64,000 nt of DNA, from positions 85,259,982 to 85,323,981 of the forward strand of contig NW_026947484.1 of the NCBI RefSeq assembly GCF_034190915.1, given 5' to 3'. Both the position numbers and the translations under genes were made by a program. Shown here piece by piece: positions 32,710 to 45,408 of the stretch; position 1 is the stretch's first letter; every line of letters starts with the position of its first letter. Source of the stretch: Cavia porcellus (taxonomy: Eukaryota > Chordata > Mammalia > Rodentia > Caviidae). The notes beneath the pieces were generated by a model that had not been told where the DNA came from, did no database searches, and saw only the letters and a list, made by a program, of their open reading frames with translations.

Positions 32710-35505
32710 ATGTTAAGAAAAGACAAGTAAATCATAATGCCAATCTAATGGACTGGCTATGTAAATGCTTCAACCCTAAGCAGAGGCATGTATTTAAATG
32801 GGTAACTAGGTTGTCAACTACAAAACTATTCTCAGCTCTTCCTTCACACAAAGAGTATCACATATACTTGGAAGCAGGAAGGCGCACGGAAAGGTGAGGT
32901 AACAGCCTTGGTCTGATGCTCTTCCTTACTAACAGATAGGACAGGACCAAAGCAGGTAGGAAATCAATCTATTTGTGTATGAAAATATTAATTCATGGTT
33001 TTATAAAAATTATATAGCTAGGCATAGGTAGTAACCTACTTTTAATATTTGCTATTTGAAAAGTGTCTTAGTTTGGAAGAAATAATACACAGTGCCCTTC
33101 TCCAGGAGATATTTCATCTCCCAATTTAATGACATTATTTTGTTTTGTTTTGTTTTGTTTTGTTTTCAGCAAAATCACCCCCACATAGCAGATGTTCATA
33201 CCTCTGCAAAAATCACTGCACAGGGAGGATATTTCAAAGTCTAAGCATTCAACAGCATTTACAGTCAAAATTTCTAATTCTTCTCCAATTCTCTACCAAG
33301 TCTTAACAAATATATCCAAGGATAAGGAATCGGACTCTAATAATGGGTTTGGGTAACAATAGGATAGTGATGTTATAGAACATAAACAGAGTTTTTTTTT
33401 CTACAATTTTCATTTTTACAGAAATTAAGAATTATAGAAATTTTTAAAATTTGCTGTTTTTTCAAGATTTTATAAAGTGTGTTTTTCCCAAGAAATTTGG
33501 TTTATGATAGAAAAATTACTTCAAAATGAAGGATGATGGGTATCTTAGCATAATAAGAGGTACCTGTCAGAGGATTTTGCAGATTCCTGCACTTCACTCC
33601 CATCATCGAGTTTTTATTTTGTGGTTTGAAGATATGACTTGGAAACTTATTTTTCCACCAACTAGCAAGATCATTAGTCTGCCAAACACCAAATAAACAA
33701 ATGATAAAAGAAAAATGAATGTGAAAGGTGTTGGTGCTGACACTTTTTGGACAGTACAAATGGAATATTGAGGGTTTGAGGTGGAACGATTTCTTTTTGA
33801 TTGACTAAAAACTGCCCAACTTATCTTTGAAGGAAATCAAGCTTTGTACCCACAGGAGAATTGAAGAGAGGAGGAGATTATGATAAAGCTTTTATCTTGC
33901 GCAAAACTGATGGAGTGACAATGGCTGTGGTGTGTGAAACTGACACAATACCTGCCATGAAATATAAAATTTCCCGATGATTCCAGAAAATAAAGTATAC
34001 AAACACTCAAGTAATTAAGTTATTTTTTCAACAATTTTGGTTTTAATACATTGTTAAAATGCCAAAGAAAAATTATTTTGAACTTAGCTCTTAAGAAGAA
34101 TGGATACAATTCAAGCCATATTTCTAAATGTGCATTCAGAGTAGTTAAAATTAAGCCTCATTTTTCTCTGTCCCCATTCCAAGTTAAAAATAAATACAAC
34201 AAAATCACATTTGACTACATGCCCTATAAGTGATCACTTTGTCATTTTCACTTCAACGGGACACAGATGCCATCCACAAAAAATTACTAATGTGTTCAAG
34301 AATATTTTGCAAACAAACACAATGTATTTTTACTTATGAGTACCATCTGCAGGATTTCAAGCATGCAAAATATTTTGATGCTTCAGGGAATTTTATATAA
34401 TTGATGCTATTTTTTTCTGAGAATGATTCAAATGACTGGATATGAAATGTCTGCCCTGTTAAACTTACATTATTTCTTTAGAAATAACATCCCATTCCTT
34501 AACTTATTTTATAACCTGCTACTTCACCATTGTTCCCAGGCTTTGTTTCTACATGTCGACTAGACAGAAAAAGAAAATTAAAACTATACCTACAGTCAAT
34601 TTAACTATGGGATAGACTTTCAGTCTAAAAGCATGTGATCATTGCTGGTTAAACATAAATACAGAGGCTAAGTTTCCTTCACACAGTGGCTAGATACTCT
34701 GTCATGACACTAATCCATTTTGTCTGTTGGGGTGGGAGCTTCCTAGCTATGGTCAAATTCTCTTTTCAAGCTGCTACCTCTCAAGGAGAAAGCTACCTTA
34801 TCACCCCAGACTTACCGGAACTCTGGCAGATTTGAAGTTATCTTGGAGCATTGAAAGAGGAGCTCCTGTGTCTGTCTGTGGAGCTGAGTCCTCAGACCTA
34901 GAAATGAAAATGCTTTGTCTTTTCACTGAACCAGCTGAAATACCTGCTTGTAGGTGATGTACCTCACACTTTTAAAAGAGGCAGCGCCACGTGATGAAGC
35001 TACATCCTGCTGGAGCGGCCCCCAACAACAAGTGCCAGAAAATGAAAATCACACAAGGGTAGCAGTAGCCCACGTGATTCACAATCAGCACTGAGGACTT
35101 TTCTCATGTGGAAGGACTTGTGAACAAGTCAGATGAGATGGGAAGCCAAATTGAGAGCAGTAGAAGGGGGGAAATCTTCAAAAGGGTTCTTGATAAGCTA
35201 CACCCCACTTAGAACATTTTCTCTACTATTTATATTCTGCTCTCTGATTAACCTTGTGAATTAAGCCATGAGTTTATAATTTTCAGAGGCAATAGATATA
35301 ACTCCTGAGACTGTTTGGTGCCTTTTCTGTTATTTTCATTCATATTGACATGTATTCCATTAACTCTATATCTAAACTTTGAGGATATAATGAACACACA
35401 GACTTATGACCACTAGTTCATTTTGTTGCCTGAAGGCCTGAAATATACTTCAAAAGTACAATATTACCCTGTCTAAGAGATTATGGTAAATGTTCCTATG
35501 TGCAT
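32710..35505. other. Unrecognised DNA with one GC-richer island
   Basis: A (TTTTG)n run occupies 33137-33166. 34700-35060 is GC-richer, with CAGCGCCACGTGATGAAGCT at 34981-35000 and a 76-codon frame (34727-34957) that has no recognisable motif. It could be an old LTR or a regulatory element; I cannot decide. Confidence 0.45.
33137..33166. repeat. (TTTTG)n microsatellite
   Basis: Six TTTTG-type units in a row. Confidence 0.9.
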
Positions 35506-35509
35506 AGAA

Positions 35510-35695
35510 TTAAACAAATATGGATGGCATTTATCACATTTATAAGCATTTACATTTCTTGTCTCATTTAATCATCACAATTGAAGAAGCAAGAGATAGC
35601 AGAATTGGGGATTAGAGAGTTAAATACCTTTTCCAATATGACCCAGTCTAAAAGTGACAGATCTTAGTGCTAAGCTTCAATTTGGCTTCCTATCA
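35510..35695 (-). mobile_element. MIR SINE, minus strand
   Basis: CATTTCTTGTCTCATTTAAT and CATCACAATTGAAGAAG, then GGGGATTAGAGAGTTAAATA, CCTTTTCCAATATGACC and CTAAGCTTCAATTTGG, follows the full MIR minus-strand order (CTCATTTAATCCTCACAA ... AGAGGTTAAGTAACTTGCCC). It is one of the clearest MIRs in the window; a young ID inserted just to its right. Confidence 0.7.
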
Positions 35696-35713
35696 CAAAG
35701 AAACATGCCCTTG

Positions 35714-35851
35714 TTTTTTGTTTTTTTTTTTTTTTTTGTTTTGTTTTTTTTTTTTTTTGTCTTTTTCGTTTTTATCCGTACCAGGGATCGAACTCACGAC
35801 TGCCTGCTTGCAAGGCAGGCGCTTATGCTGCTGAGCTAAATCCCCAGCCCC
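35714..35851 (-). mobile_element. ID SINE, young copy, minus strand
   Basis: A long, G-interrupted T tail (35714-35759) precedes GGGATCGAACTCACGACTGC, CTTGCAAGGCAGGCGCTTAT and GCTGAGCTAAATCCCCAGCC. AGAAACATGCCCTTG (35699-35713) and AGAAACATGCTCTTG (35855-35869) form a 15-bp TSD with one mismatch. The translated frame across it, rich in Phe, is the T tail and not a protein. Confidence 0.92.
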
Positions 35852-35869
35852 AAGAGAAACATGCTCTTG

Positions 35870-38129
35870 ATCAGAATTTTCTATCTTTTCATTAAAGTAC
35901 GTGAGAAAGACTAAGCAGAAAATTTATCATATGAAGCAATATATTAAATAATTAAACCCTTACATTCTCAAATATTTCAACAAAAAAAATATTTTTCAAA
36001 ATGGTGCTCAGATGGACAAAAGTGATACTTGTACCTTTCTTGTATATATAGCTATTATAAAAATTTCTAAGCACTAAATACAAACAATTGTCTGATAATT
36101 TTGTCAACTATGTATTTGAAAATCAATTAATCAAAAATGATAATATGGTAATTTCTAATTAACAATCTAGTGAATTTAAAATGAAAGATATTTTTTAATT
36201 TGAGATGGAAAATGCCTGGAAATTTTCCAATAATTAAAGACAATTACTGTTGCATTCTGGGAAATTTTCAGTGGAAAGTCTCTGGATTTGTTTAAAAAAA
36301 AAAAGTGTATTCCTGCTCTACCAATTGAAAGCCTTCTAGTGTAGGCAGAATCCATTTTTATTCATGAAAGAAATATATACCTGGATTATGATATACATGT
36401 ATATAAAAAGGAAAATGAAAAAAACCCAGGCACCAATTAAAAAATAATTAGCACTCCCCTTACTCAGTTGTTACACAAAAGTTGTTAATTTCTTTTACAT
36501 GTACTACTTACCAAATCAGAAAATACTAATTTTTTCAGTTTTACATATGGAAATCTAGTTGTAATGTTTTTGACCATGATGATAAGACAGGTTAGAAAAG
36601 GAATTTCCAGGCTTAACTTTTGACAATCATCATAGACTTCAAGAAACACATTTGTCTAAGGTATGATTCCTGAGCTCTTGACTGACTTTTAATATTTGAG
36701 TTCATGATCTTCAGAAGTCAGTTCCGACTAACAGAGCTAAAGAAATACTAAGCATGTCCTAATTTAAGAGCTGAGTTTTGTATCCTACTGATGTTCCATT
36801 CAAAGTCAGCAAGCCTCTAAGAACTAAATCAAAATTATTTTATTTTTATTTTAAAACAAATTATTTTTATGACCACAGTAATATGAAACTGTGGGTAGTT
36901 AGTTACCTTTTAGAGCTTAATGTAATAAAGTCAGAGAAAAACATGGTCTCACAAATCTGTAAAACATTCAGGTCCTAGGCAAAATGAGTCATTAATAATA
37001 ATGTGAAAATAAATGCAGACTCACACAGCAATAATTCAGAAGTACAAGAGCCAGAACCCGTATATATTGTGAATTCCTACTAACAGAGAGCTTATCCAGA
37101 TAATATGATCAGCAAAGATTGCCCTGTTTTATTCCAACTCTAGCCCACAAGCCACTTAGATTTAACTCTGTAACATAAAATTTATTTTCATTTTTCAAAA
37201 CATTAAAAGCTTTTTCCTCATGTTTTTATAAAAGAAGATCCTTCCATTGATGCTCCGTGTAATCAAGCGTATTATAAGTCTTGAGATTTCAAAGATCAGA
37301 AATACTGGAGGTGGGAGAAAATTCCAGCTCATCACATAGAGTAGAATATGAATAGAAATAGAATATGTAAGTAGAAATTTTTGTTGTTGTAAATGTTGGT
37401 AATATCTTCATTTTCTACATAACTCACTGAATGGTAAGATGACTGGGATGGATTTACGTATGGTCAACTTGTATCCCCAGCTGAACTGAATCAGCATGGT
37501 GCTCCGTGGAGGGCACACCTCAGGATTGTTGCCAACAGCATAGAAGGAGAACTGGAGTAGAAGTTTGGGTGCTGTTGATGGTCCTGGAGAATATTGTCAT
37601 GCTAACTTTCCTGATATCAACTCTACTGTTATCACAGGAAAAGCTTGCCTGGGTCCTCACTACTACTAAGAATGGCTGCAGCTCTCTTAGGGAAGCTCTG
37701 GGGTTTATCTTGACTGTCACTTCCTGGCCCTAATGCAGATCTCTGAGCCTGCTGGTACACACCCTTCATCTCTCTGGTGCAGGTTTCGAGCTTCCACTAC
37801 TGACATTCTGGTCTTCCCAGTGCAGATCCTTGATTCAGACTTGCATGAAACATGAGTTCTAGGCCTCCAGCTGGGATTATGCATGACATCACTGTGAGAT
37901 CCAGGCCCTCAGCTGAATTCTTTGGGTCTCTAGTGTGAGGAACGATCTCCTGCATGCTTCTGCATTTGACACTTTGGGTGAATATTATAAAGTAATCCTA
38001 CAAATTATGTGTCCTGTATTAAATCTTTTCCCTTATAAGCTCTGATTACAAAAAAATGACTTAAACTACAGAGCTTAGTATCACTTTTTAGACTTAAATG
38101 ATGAATTTCAGATAATCTGTAATCTAAAT
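35870..38129. other. AT-rich DNA and an unclassified CT-rich block
   Basis: 35870-37430 holds nothing recognisable. 37440-38040 is GC-richer, contains CAGATCTCTGAGCCTGCTGG and repeated short phrases like GCAGATC and CTCCAGCTG, and ends with ATTAAATCTTTTCCCTTATA. This LTR-like or nonautonomous look is suggestive only. The 75-codon frame at 37506-37733 has no known motif. Confidence 0.4.
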
Positions 38130-38440
38130 AATTCTATAATTGTAGAATATAATCGTTGATTTTTTGTTTTGGCTGACACATAAAATTTACAATATAGAAT
38201 ATGATGTTTTGAAATATGTATATAACTAGCTAACTTATGCATAATCTCACATACGTTTTTGTCCAGAAAACACTTAAAATATATTTTCTTAATAATTTTC
38301 AAGGGTATAGAATTTTACTAACAACTGTCACTACATTCTATAATTAGTCTCCTGTGTAGCTGAAATTTAGTGTCTTTTGCCCAACATCTCCCTATGCCAC
38401 TCCTCGTCTGTCACCCTTGGTAACTACTCTGCTTTTAATC
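38130..38440 (-). mobile_element. Ancient L1M 3' UTR fragment, minus strand
   Basis: GATGTTTTGAAATATGTATA, ACTTATGCATAATCTCACAT, AGAAAACACTTAAAATATAT, AATAATTTTCAAGGGTATAG, GCCCAACATCTCCCTATGCC and CCCTTGGTAACTACTCTGCT follow, in order, the reverse complement of an old L1M/L1MA-type 3' UTR. No ORF2 part remains. Confidence 0.75.
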
Positions 38441-38549
38441 AATCAATCTCTTTTGATTAAAAGGATATTTAATCTTTAGTAAAATGCTCTGAAGACTTAA
38501 ATAAACAAAAGCACAAAGATTTAAAAACTTGCTTTTGCAATTAGAAATA

Positions 38550-38715
38550 TCTTACACGCCACTTTGTAGTTATATGACTTCAGAGAATATCATTTAAACT
38601 AACTGCAGATTCTTTACCTGTAAATTGTTGATCACAGTAACCAGCTCATAAGCTTATGTTAGGAAAAAATGAAGTGATGCAGTTAAAATAGAGTACTTAG
38701 CATATAAACGCTTCC
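38550..38715 (+). mobile_element. MIR SINE, plus strand
   Basis: CACTTTGTAGTTATATGACT, then TCTTTACCTGTAAATTG and GATGCAGTTAAAATAGAG with TACTTAGCAT, follows the MIR order (CACTTACTAGCTGTGTGACC ... CCTCATCTGTAAAATG ... GCACTTAGCAC). Confidence 0.6.
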
Positions 38716-40179
38716 TAATTGGTTTTAGTCTGAGGACATACCACCCTCAATATTCCCAAACTCATTTGCGTGTCAGACACTAGGCAGGGTCACCCCTGGT
38801 TAATACTTGAATGGGAGAAGATAATTAGTTCTAACTCTTATTTTGCTTGAAGTTGTATGTAGAATTAGTATCACAGACACTGCCAAACATCTTTGATTGA
38901 AATTTGACCTCTTATGTGAGTTTGCTGCAGTTTCATATTGCTGATCAAAAGAGAAAAAGGTCATAATGAAGTGTTCTGACCAAGCCAACCTTGCCACTGC
39001 TGCTTCTATTTAAACACAGCCTTTATGAAATGTGTACATTAAATATGCAAAGGTCATCTCTTTTTAGTTTAGTTGAAATTATACCAGATACAACAGTATA
39101 AAAACATTCATATACTTCAAGCAATTCTTTAAGATTTAGTTAGATCTTTGAAAGAAGTGTGAAGATAGTCCAGGCACTGATGAAGGCCATAATCTGTTAT
39201 ATGTGTTCATTGATAGGGTATAGTTTATTGATTATACATGTTTCTGTCTGCTGCTTATAACAAATTATTATTGTAACACAGACCATGATTCCTAAATGTT
39301 TATATTGGCAAAAGTTTTATAAAAAACAAAATCACAAAATCCATGATCTATTTACATTCTATGAAAATATTAATGTTTTTAAAATTAAATTCTATGAGTC
39401 CTTAATTTCAGATTTAATCAGATAATTTATTTTTCTGAAAAGGAAATCAAGTATATAAGTCTTCTCATTCTACAGCATTAAACTAGATATAAAGTAGAAG
39501 GACCTGGTTGTATATGAAATTCTCAGAGACAGAGACAAAAGGATAAAATTCTGAAAGCTATGATAGAACACACATGCTGAAGTTTACAAGTGAAATAAAA
39601 AAAGAATTTTTGAGGGATGAGTTGATAAAAATGGTATTATAAAATTAGGATTTTGAATCATTGTAGACCAAGAAAATTTTGACAATTATGAGTAGGGATT
39701 TTTCTTATCAATAAAGAAGCCACTCAATCATGAAAAAAAATATGAAATTAGGTTAAGTAGCAATAGATAAAGATGATACAGATAGCAAACACTCAGATAA
39801 ACACTGAGACAGGAGAGCAGAGAACACTGAGAAAAGAGAATACTGGGATTAAAAGTAGCTATTGCTTTTAACAAACCCTTAATGCAAACAAATACAAATA
39901 AAACATATAATGACTGGTTACATAGAAATATGATTCAGTTAATTGTGTAAAATATAGGTTTATTACCACTTCACTATATTTAATAACTTGCATGTAATTC
40001 TTGTATTATCTTAATAAATTATTAAGCTAAGGATTCATTCATATATTCTTAGCTATTTAGAATTCTAACAATATGCAATAATTTTCTTGGTTTTATGTCC
40101 TACATGCAGTAACTAATTTGAAGATACACAGCATATTTACTATTATCATTTTTGTGACATTTTATTTTTCATAAAATAG
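38716..40179. other. AT-rich DNA without recognised gene
   Basis: No coding signal or identifiable repeat was seen. Confidence 0.5.
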
Positions 40180-40315
40180 TGATGATCCTTTGAGATAGCA
40201 CTGCTTTCTCATTGTTCAGATAATGTAATGAAAACTTGAAGACATTTAGTGATTTCTCTAATCACACAGCACATGAATCTACACAATATGACACCAAGGC
40301 AGGCACTTGTGGTTA
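40180..40315 (-). mobile_element. MIR SINE, minus strand
   Basis: CTTTGAGATAGCACTGC, CTCATTGTTCAGATAATG, AAACTTGAAGACATTTAGTG and TCTAATCACACAGCACATGA fit MIR read in reverse (CATTTTACAGATGAGGAAAC ... GTCACACAGCTAGTAAG). The 128-codon frame at 40236-40622 starts inside it and is not a gene. Confidence 0.6.
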
Positions 40316-42075
40316 TGATTTACCTGATGGAATCAGATGCGTATCTATAGAGGTCTACAGACAAGATGTTAGCACTCACAGATTAGCACACACAGTAAGT
40401 AGGCATCACTGTATGGCATACTCATGGACTTCACACAGTCTAATCCTATGTAATGCACGGAATTACCAGACGTTATTTAATTTACACATCATTTCAGTGC
40501 AGCTTATTTGTCTCTTAAGTTTCTGCAGGAAAATAGGTCAGAAATTCTTCAAAAATAAATCAACAGAAAACATCTATTACAACTACCCAAACTCTACTGC
40601 CAAAACACAAAATGAGCCATAAATTACTCAGAAACAAATGAGAGTGGCTGGATCCCAACAAAACCGAATTGATGGACAATAAATTCAAATTTGATATAAA
40701 TTTCCATCACAAAAATTCCATCTTTTTATTGTTTCCAACCATTTAAAAGTTTATACAATAATAACCTTCTTAGCCCACAATCATATGAACATAAGTAAAG
40801 ACCTTATTTCACACAGAGGCTCCAGTTGGCTAACTGTACCCTACAGTGTGTGAACAATCACTGAGAGCAGCTTATGCTTCTGATCACCCATAAAATCCTG
40901 TGTTACTTTATCTTGCTGGTTACATTACACACGAAGTCCCAATTTACTACTTAGTGTAGCTTTTCAATGTACCTTATAGCTTTGTATCAATGTTTTCAAT
41001 TATGCCCAATTTGCATATACAGCCACGGTCACATCAAGAACAAGATATGGCTTGCTTGATCCTAAAACTAAGTTACAATAACCTCGTTTAAATTTTAATT
41101 ATAGAAAATAAGATCAGGAGGAAAATCATTGGAAATTTTTTCTACTTTGGACCAAGTAAAGTGTTAGAAATTTTTATGCTAATAAATCATGGAAATTTTG
41201 TCAAGAAAATCATCTCCAATAGTCTTAAGCAATGAAATATGAATCATTCTTCAGAAGCCTTATATTGGCACATAAAAATTTAAGTATCACAAATATATGT
41301 GTATGTTTATATTTTGGTAACACGTAGGAAAAATGATGTTTATATGTCTAACTTCTGTAAGTTAAATTAAGTTATATGAATTAAACTAGTTTTTAAAACT
41401 CACTTCCAACTTCACATTTTCTGCCAAGCAAACACCACCAGGCAAACAAAAGTAGAAGTATCTGACCTGTTTCCATTTTGACAGAAGACACTGAACAATG
41501 AGTCTTCTTACGTGTAATTGCACATTTCATCAATACTGAAAACTAAAGTATTTTTCTTCTGCATGTTAAAAAACAACAAACCAAAAAAAGATGAAAAACT
41601 CCATCAGTAACATAAATTCCAGTTTTCCTTATTGCTAATGATATAATATAATACAGTCAATAATATAATATAGTCATCAATCATGTCTCAGGGCTTTGGG
41701 CCCAATCCAAGATAGCCATTCTTTTACAGAAGTAGAGTGTGTTCTATGTGCAATTATTAACACTACAGAAAATAATGTGAAGTGTTGCAGGAAAATTAAA
41801 ATTAAAGACCATTATTATTATACAACTTGTTTATATGATGATTGTATCATGTGCAACATATTCACAATTACATTTGATTTGAACATCACAGCAATATTCA
41901 GAAAAATGAAGAAGGGCTTTTTCTGAAAAAATTGCTCTTTCTACTTGTCTACATTATAATTCATGAGAAACAAACAAAATCCAGGACTGCCCAACAGAAA
42001 TATTCAGTGAAGCACTAGAAAATAAATTATATAAAGTATAGAAATAAAAAAGGCAACCAGTATATAAGGCAAAGG
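40316..42075. other. AT-rich DNA without recognised gene
   Basis: Nothing beyond short open frames without motifs and a few AT-rich palindromic stretches such as 41639-41668. Confidence 0.5.
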
Positions 42076-42223
42076 GATGAGCTGAACATGGTGATGCATA
42101 CTTAGAGTCTGAGCACCCTGGGAGGCTGAGGCAGGAGAAATTCAATTTGTAGCCCTGCCTGGGTAACTTAGCAACTTTGTGAGATACAGATAGATAATAG
42201 AGAGATTGATCTATATATGTTGA

Positions 42224-42227
42224 TCTA

Positions 42228-42274
<47 letters not shown>

Positions 42275-42276
42275 AT
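42224..42276. repeat. (TATC)n microsatellite
   Basis: About 13 tetranucleotide units sit within the linker of the B1-ID dimer. Confidence 0.93.
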
Positions 42277-42425
42277 ATTGATCTAAATATAGAGAGATAG
42301 AGACAGAAAAGTAGAGGGAATAGGAAAGCAAAGGAGATAGGAAAGGACAGGACAGGACCGAATAGGGGCTGAGGAGTTACCTCAGTGTGAAAGCCATGGG
42401 CTTAAATTTCAACATTCCTCTTCCC

Positions 42426-42426
<1 letters not shown>

Positions 42427-42462
<36 letters not shown>
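42427..42462. repeat. (CA)n microsatellite
   Basis: An alternating CA run at the tail of the composite SINE. The poly-Val-Cys frames on the minus strand are this repeat translated. Confidence 0.95.
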
Positions 42463-42463
<1 letters not shown>

Positions 42464-44884
42464 AAAGGGGAGGTGAGCAAAGAAACATGATCTTTTCCCC
42501 AAAGATTACAAGGATAAAATATGAGAATAGGCTGTTGTCCAGGCTTAATGCCAGCACCTGAGAGGCTGAAGCAAGAGACGGCTGTAAGACAAAGCATCTC
42601 AAAAGAAGAACCAGAATCAGTGACAATTTTCAGCCATCACGAAGGAAATTAACTGTATGAAGAAGATTTAAAGAAAAAGAGAAGATCACAAATATTCCAA
42701 AACCCTAGTTGTAAAAATGACCAAAATTCACTGAGAGTCATGCTCAGCTTCTGACGAGCCCATTTGTGGCAGGGGGACCTTTCTCAACTGTACTTCATTC
42801 TGTTTTTAGGTAATGACCTCCATTCTCCAACCTTTCTTGGACGGGGCTCCCTATGGACAAGGGTGTTGCATAATAGCATTGGGTAATCTCTATTGACAAA
42901 TGAGCTCTGGAGAAGCAAAAGGAAAGGTTCAAGGCTAAAAAAAATAAAGTAAGAAAAGCAAATTTGTGGAAAATAAACTAGAGTAACATTGAAATACAGC
43001 AGTCTAGTTGAAAAGAGAAATAGTAATAACTTAAAAAAAAAACTGTGTCTTCTTTTTCTTATTTTATTCCTTGTCATTGGTTGTGAACTCGCAGGTAAAA
43101 CTTTGATCATAGCTCTCAAAATCACCACCATTTAATCACCAGCTTTTTGGAAAACATTCTTCACTCTAATTTGTGTGTCTCATGTTTCTTGGTTATGGTG
43201 CAATTTTAAATACTTTGCCCGCAGTGTCCAGAACTGGAAATGGAATGAAGGACATTTTAATGTCTTTGTTTTTCCTCTAATAGCTGCTGTCTCAAGTCCT
43301 CCAAATTCCCGACTTTTATTGCCAGGCATCTTTCTGCCCCTTCCCATTTGACTTGGCATATATTAGGAGAAGTGGAAAAAAGAACAACAATTCATTTAAA
43401 TGGAGCCCTGAGTAAGTGAAATGCTTCCTGAATAAATGTGTGGTATCGCTTTCCCTGGCCTAGGTAATTGCTTTTTTATTTATCTCAAACCATTTTCATC
43501 TTCTCCTACTGCCTAATAGAGTCACTCCCTGCACAGGGCATTTCCATCACAGAAGCTCAAAGGAGACAGGCTTTGCTGATAACAAATAAATAAATAAACA
43601 TATAAAGTCCTGGTGCCCACACTGCAGCTAGTGGAAGCTGAGGTTTACATTTATATATTAAATTAAAATTGCCTTCTGCCTATATTATACAAAATGTAAA
43701 TGTGTGTCGGTCAGGCAGCAGACAGCAGTTGGCTACTTTTAGAGCAGAGATGTCTGAAATTTCTATTTCAGGACAAACACTTCTCATGGGCCATACAGAC
43801 ATTTATTAAGAAGCTCATGGGGCGCTCTTCGTTCTAATCACATTTAGTGTCTATCTTGAGTAAGACTAAAAGTGTGAGCAAAGAAAGAGAGCATTAATAT
43901 CTTGTAAATGATCAGGGGTGATGAATATTCTACTTAAAGGGAATGAAAAACTTCAAGTGGAAATATATCATTTCACGTAAATGAAAAGAAAGAAACAAAG
44001 ACTGTATTACTGTTGTACACAGAACAATGATCTATGTCACAAGACTCACTTTTTAACACCAATGAGAACCTCATAATATTTGCCTTAACCAGACATTTGG
44101 GGAAGTAGGTAATATAAAATCTGTGCAATTGTTTTAGCGAGTACAGAGCCACGGGCTCTGAGTTATAAAACAAACACATTTCCATAATGAGAAATCTTTT
44201 TCATCATTAAAACAGAGACTATTTGATGATGCTCTGGAGGTTCTATTACTAAGAGACATTTGCTACTATTAGTCATATATGGATAATAATGTAACAGAAA
44301 ACAGTTTTGCTTTATCTGCATTTAGGCAGTGTATTGCAAACATGCTTAATATTATAGTTAGCAACACAATACCTCTGATTTCAAACTTGATTTGGCTTTT
44401 TCTGTTCTCAGATTTGACATATAATGTCTATTCTAGTGAAACAATTACATAAGACAATAATTAATCTATAAAGAAATAATGGCAAACACCTAGTAAATGT
44501 TACAATATCTCGACTAAACTCTTAGAGCAAATATAAGTAATGCCTTAAGCAATTCTTTCCTAACAAGGCAATATTTGGACTCTGATGACTAAAAAGAGAA
44601 CAGTAGCAAATTACACTGATTCACTTCATAGCTGAATTATTTCTACAGGTAGACAAAACTTATAGCTTAAAGAGTTTTGGATAAATTTAAGAATGATATA
44701 CCATAATGGGAACCTGCTTTAAAATATTTAGTATAACTTCATTTTATGAAGTTAATAAGAAAATAAGAACAGTAATATCATTTATTGAAATCAGTAATCA
44801 TTTGTGGATCAGAAAAAGATCTTGTAATCCAACTCACAAGGACATAGGAAGTCAAAAAAAAAGATCTACCGAAAACAGTTGTTG
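42463..44884. other. Mixed DNA without recognised gene
   Basis: No repeat was recognised from 42650 to 44880. 43140-43830 looks less AT-skewed than its surroundings and free of obvious repeats, which makes it a reasonable place to look for a conserved non-coding element, but conservation cannot be seen from one sequence. An (AAAT)n stub lies at 43584-43600. Confidence 0.4.
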
Positions 44885-45170
44885 TTATAGCTAGGATCTA
44901 AAATGCCCCCAAACACCTGTAGTGAAGGCTTTATTGCCAGTTGATGGGCTTTTAGGAAGTGATTGTATCATGAGGCTTCTAATTTCATTAAGTGAATTAA
45001 TCTACTGAAAAGTTCATTAGTTGAATGGGCTTAGAAAGAGGCACCTAAGTGATGAACCATGTCATTGGGGGTGTAGCTTTGAGGAGTATTTTGCCCCAAT
45101 CCCATTTAACTGGATCTCTTCACAAAATAATGGAGTCAAGTGACCGTGAACTTAACCCTATGAAATCATC
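44885..45170 (+). mobile_element. ERVL-MaLR-like LTR fragment
   Basis: GTTATAGCTAGGATCTAAAA, TGCCCCCAAACACCTG, TTTAGGAAGTGATTGTATCA, GAGGCTTCTAATTTCATTAA and GTGAATTAATCTACTG are phrases of the 5' half of MaLR-type LTRs. No 3' half or TSD could be seen. Confidence 0.55.
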
Positions 45171-45408
45171 AGGCAAATTGCATCTTTCATCTTTTGAGTC
45201 GTCTATCTGAAGTACTTTGTTACAGTTATTGAAAGCTAGCACAAGTGTCAACTTTCATATCAACCCCAATCAATTGAGCTGGTTTTCTAAACAACTGGGT
45301 TGATAAGCATTCTAAAATTCAACCAAAGGCTAATGGAAAAGAGTATCTTGATTAATTAGTAATGTCTCTAGCCATTTAGAGTAGGAAGTTACAGAGGAAA
45401 AAGTACAG

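Larger units (their letters stand above)
42076..42462 (+). mobile_element. B1-ID composite SINE split by microsatellites
   Basis: The B1 half (42076-42190) shows GCTGAACATGGTGATGCATA, TGGGAGGCTGAGGCAGGAG and TAGCCCTGCCTGGGTAACTT. The ID half (42363-42425) shows GGGGCTGAGGAGTTACCTCA and CTTAAATTTCAACA. Between them the linker has expanded into TAGA/TATC tetranucleotides and GGAAAGGACAGGAC-type repeats; the tail has become (CA)n. Confidence 0.7.

Noticed and set aside
40236..40622. 128-codon open frame
   Set aside because: Begins inside a MIR read in reverse and has no protein-like pattern.
42427..42462. CRISPR-like or other regular array
   Set aside because: Plain dinucleotide repeat; no spaced direct repeats of CRISPR type occur anywhere, as expected for a mammal.
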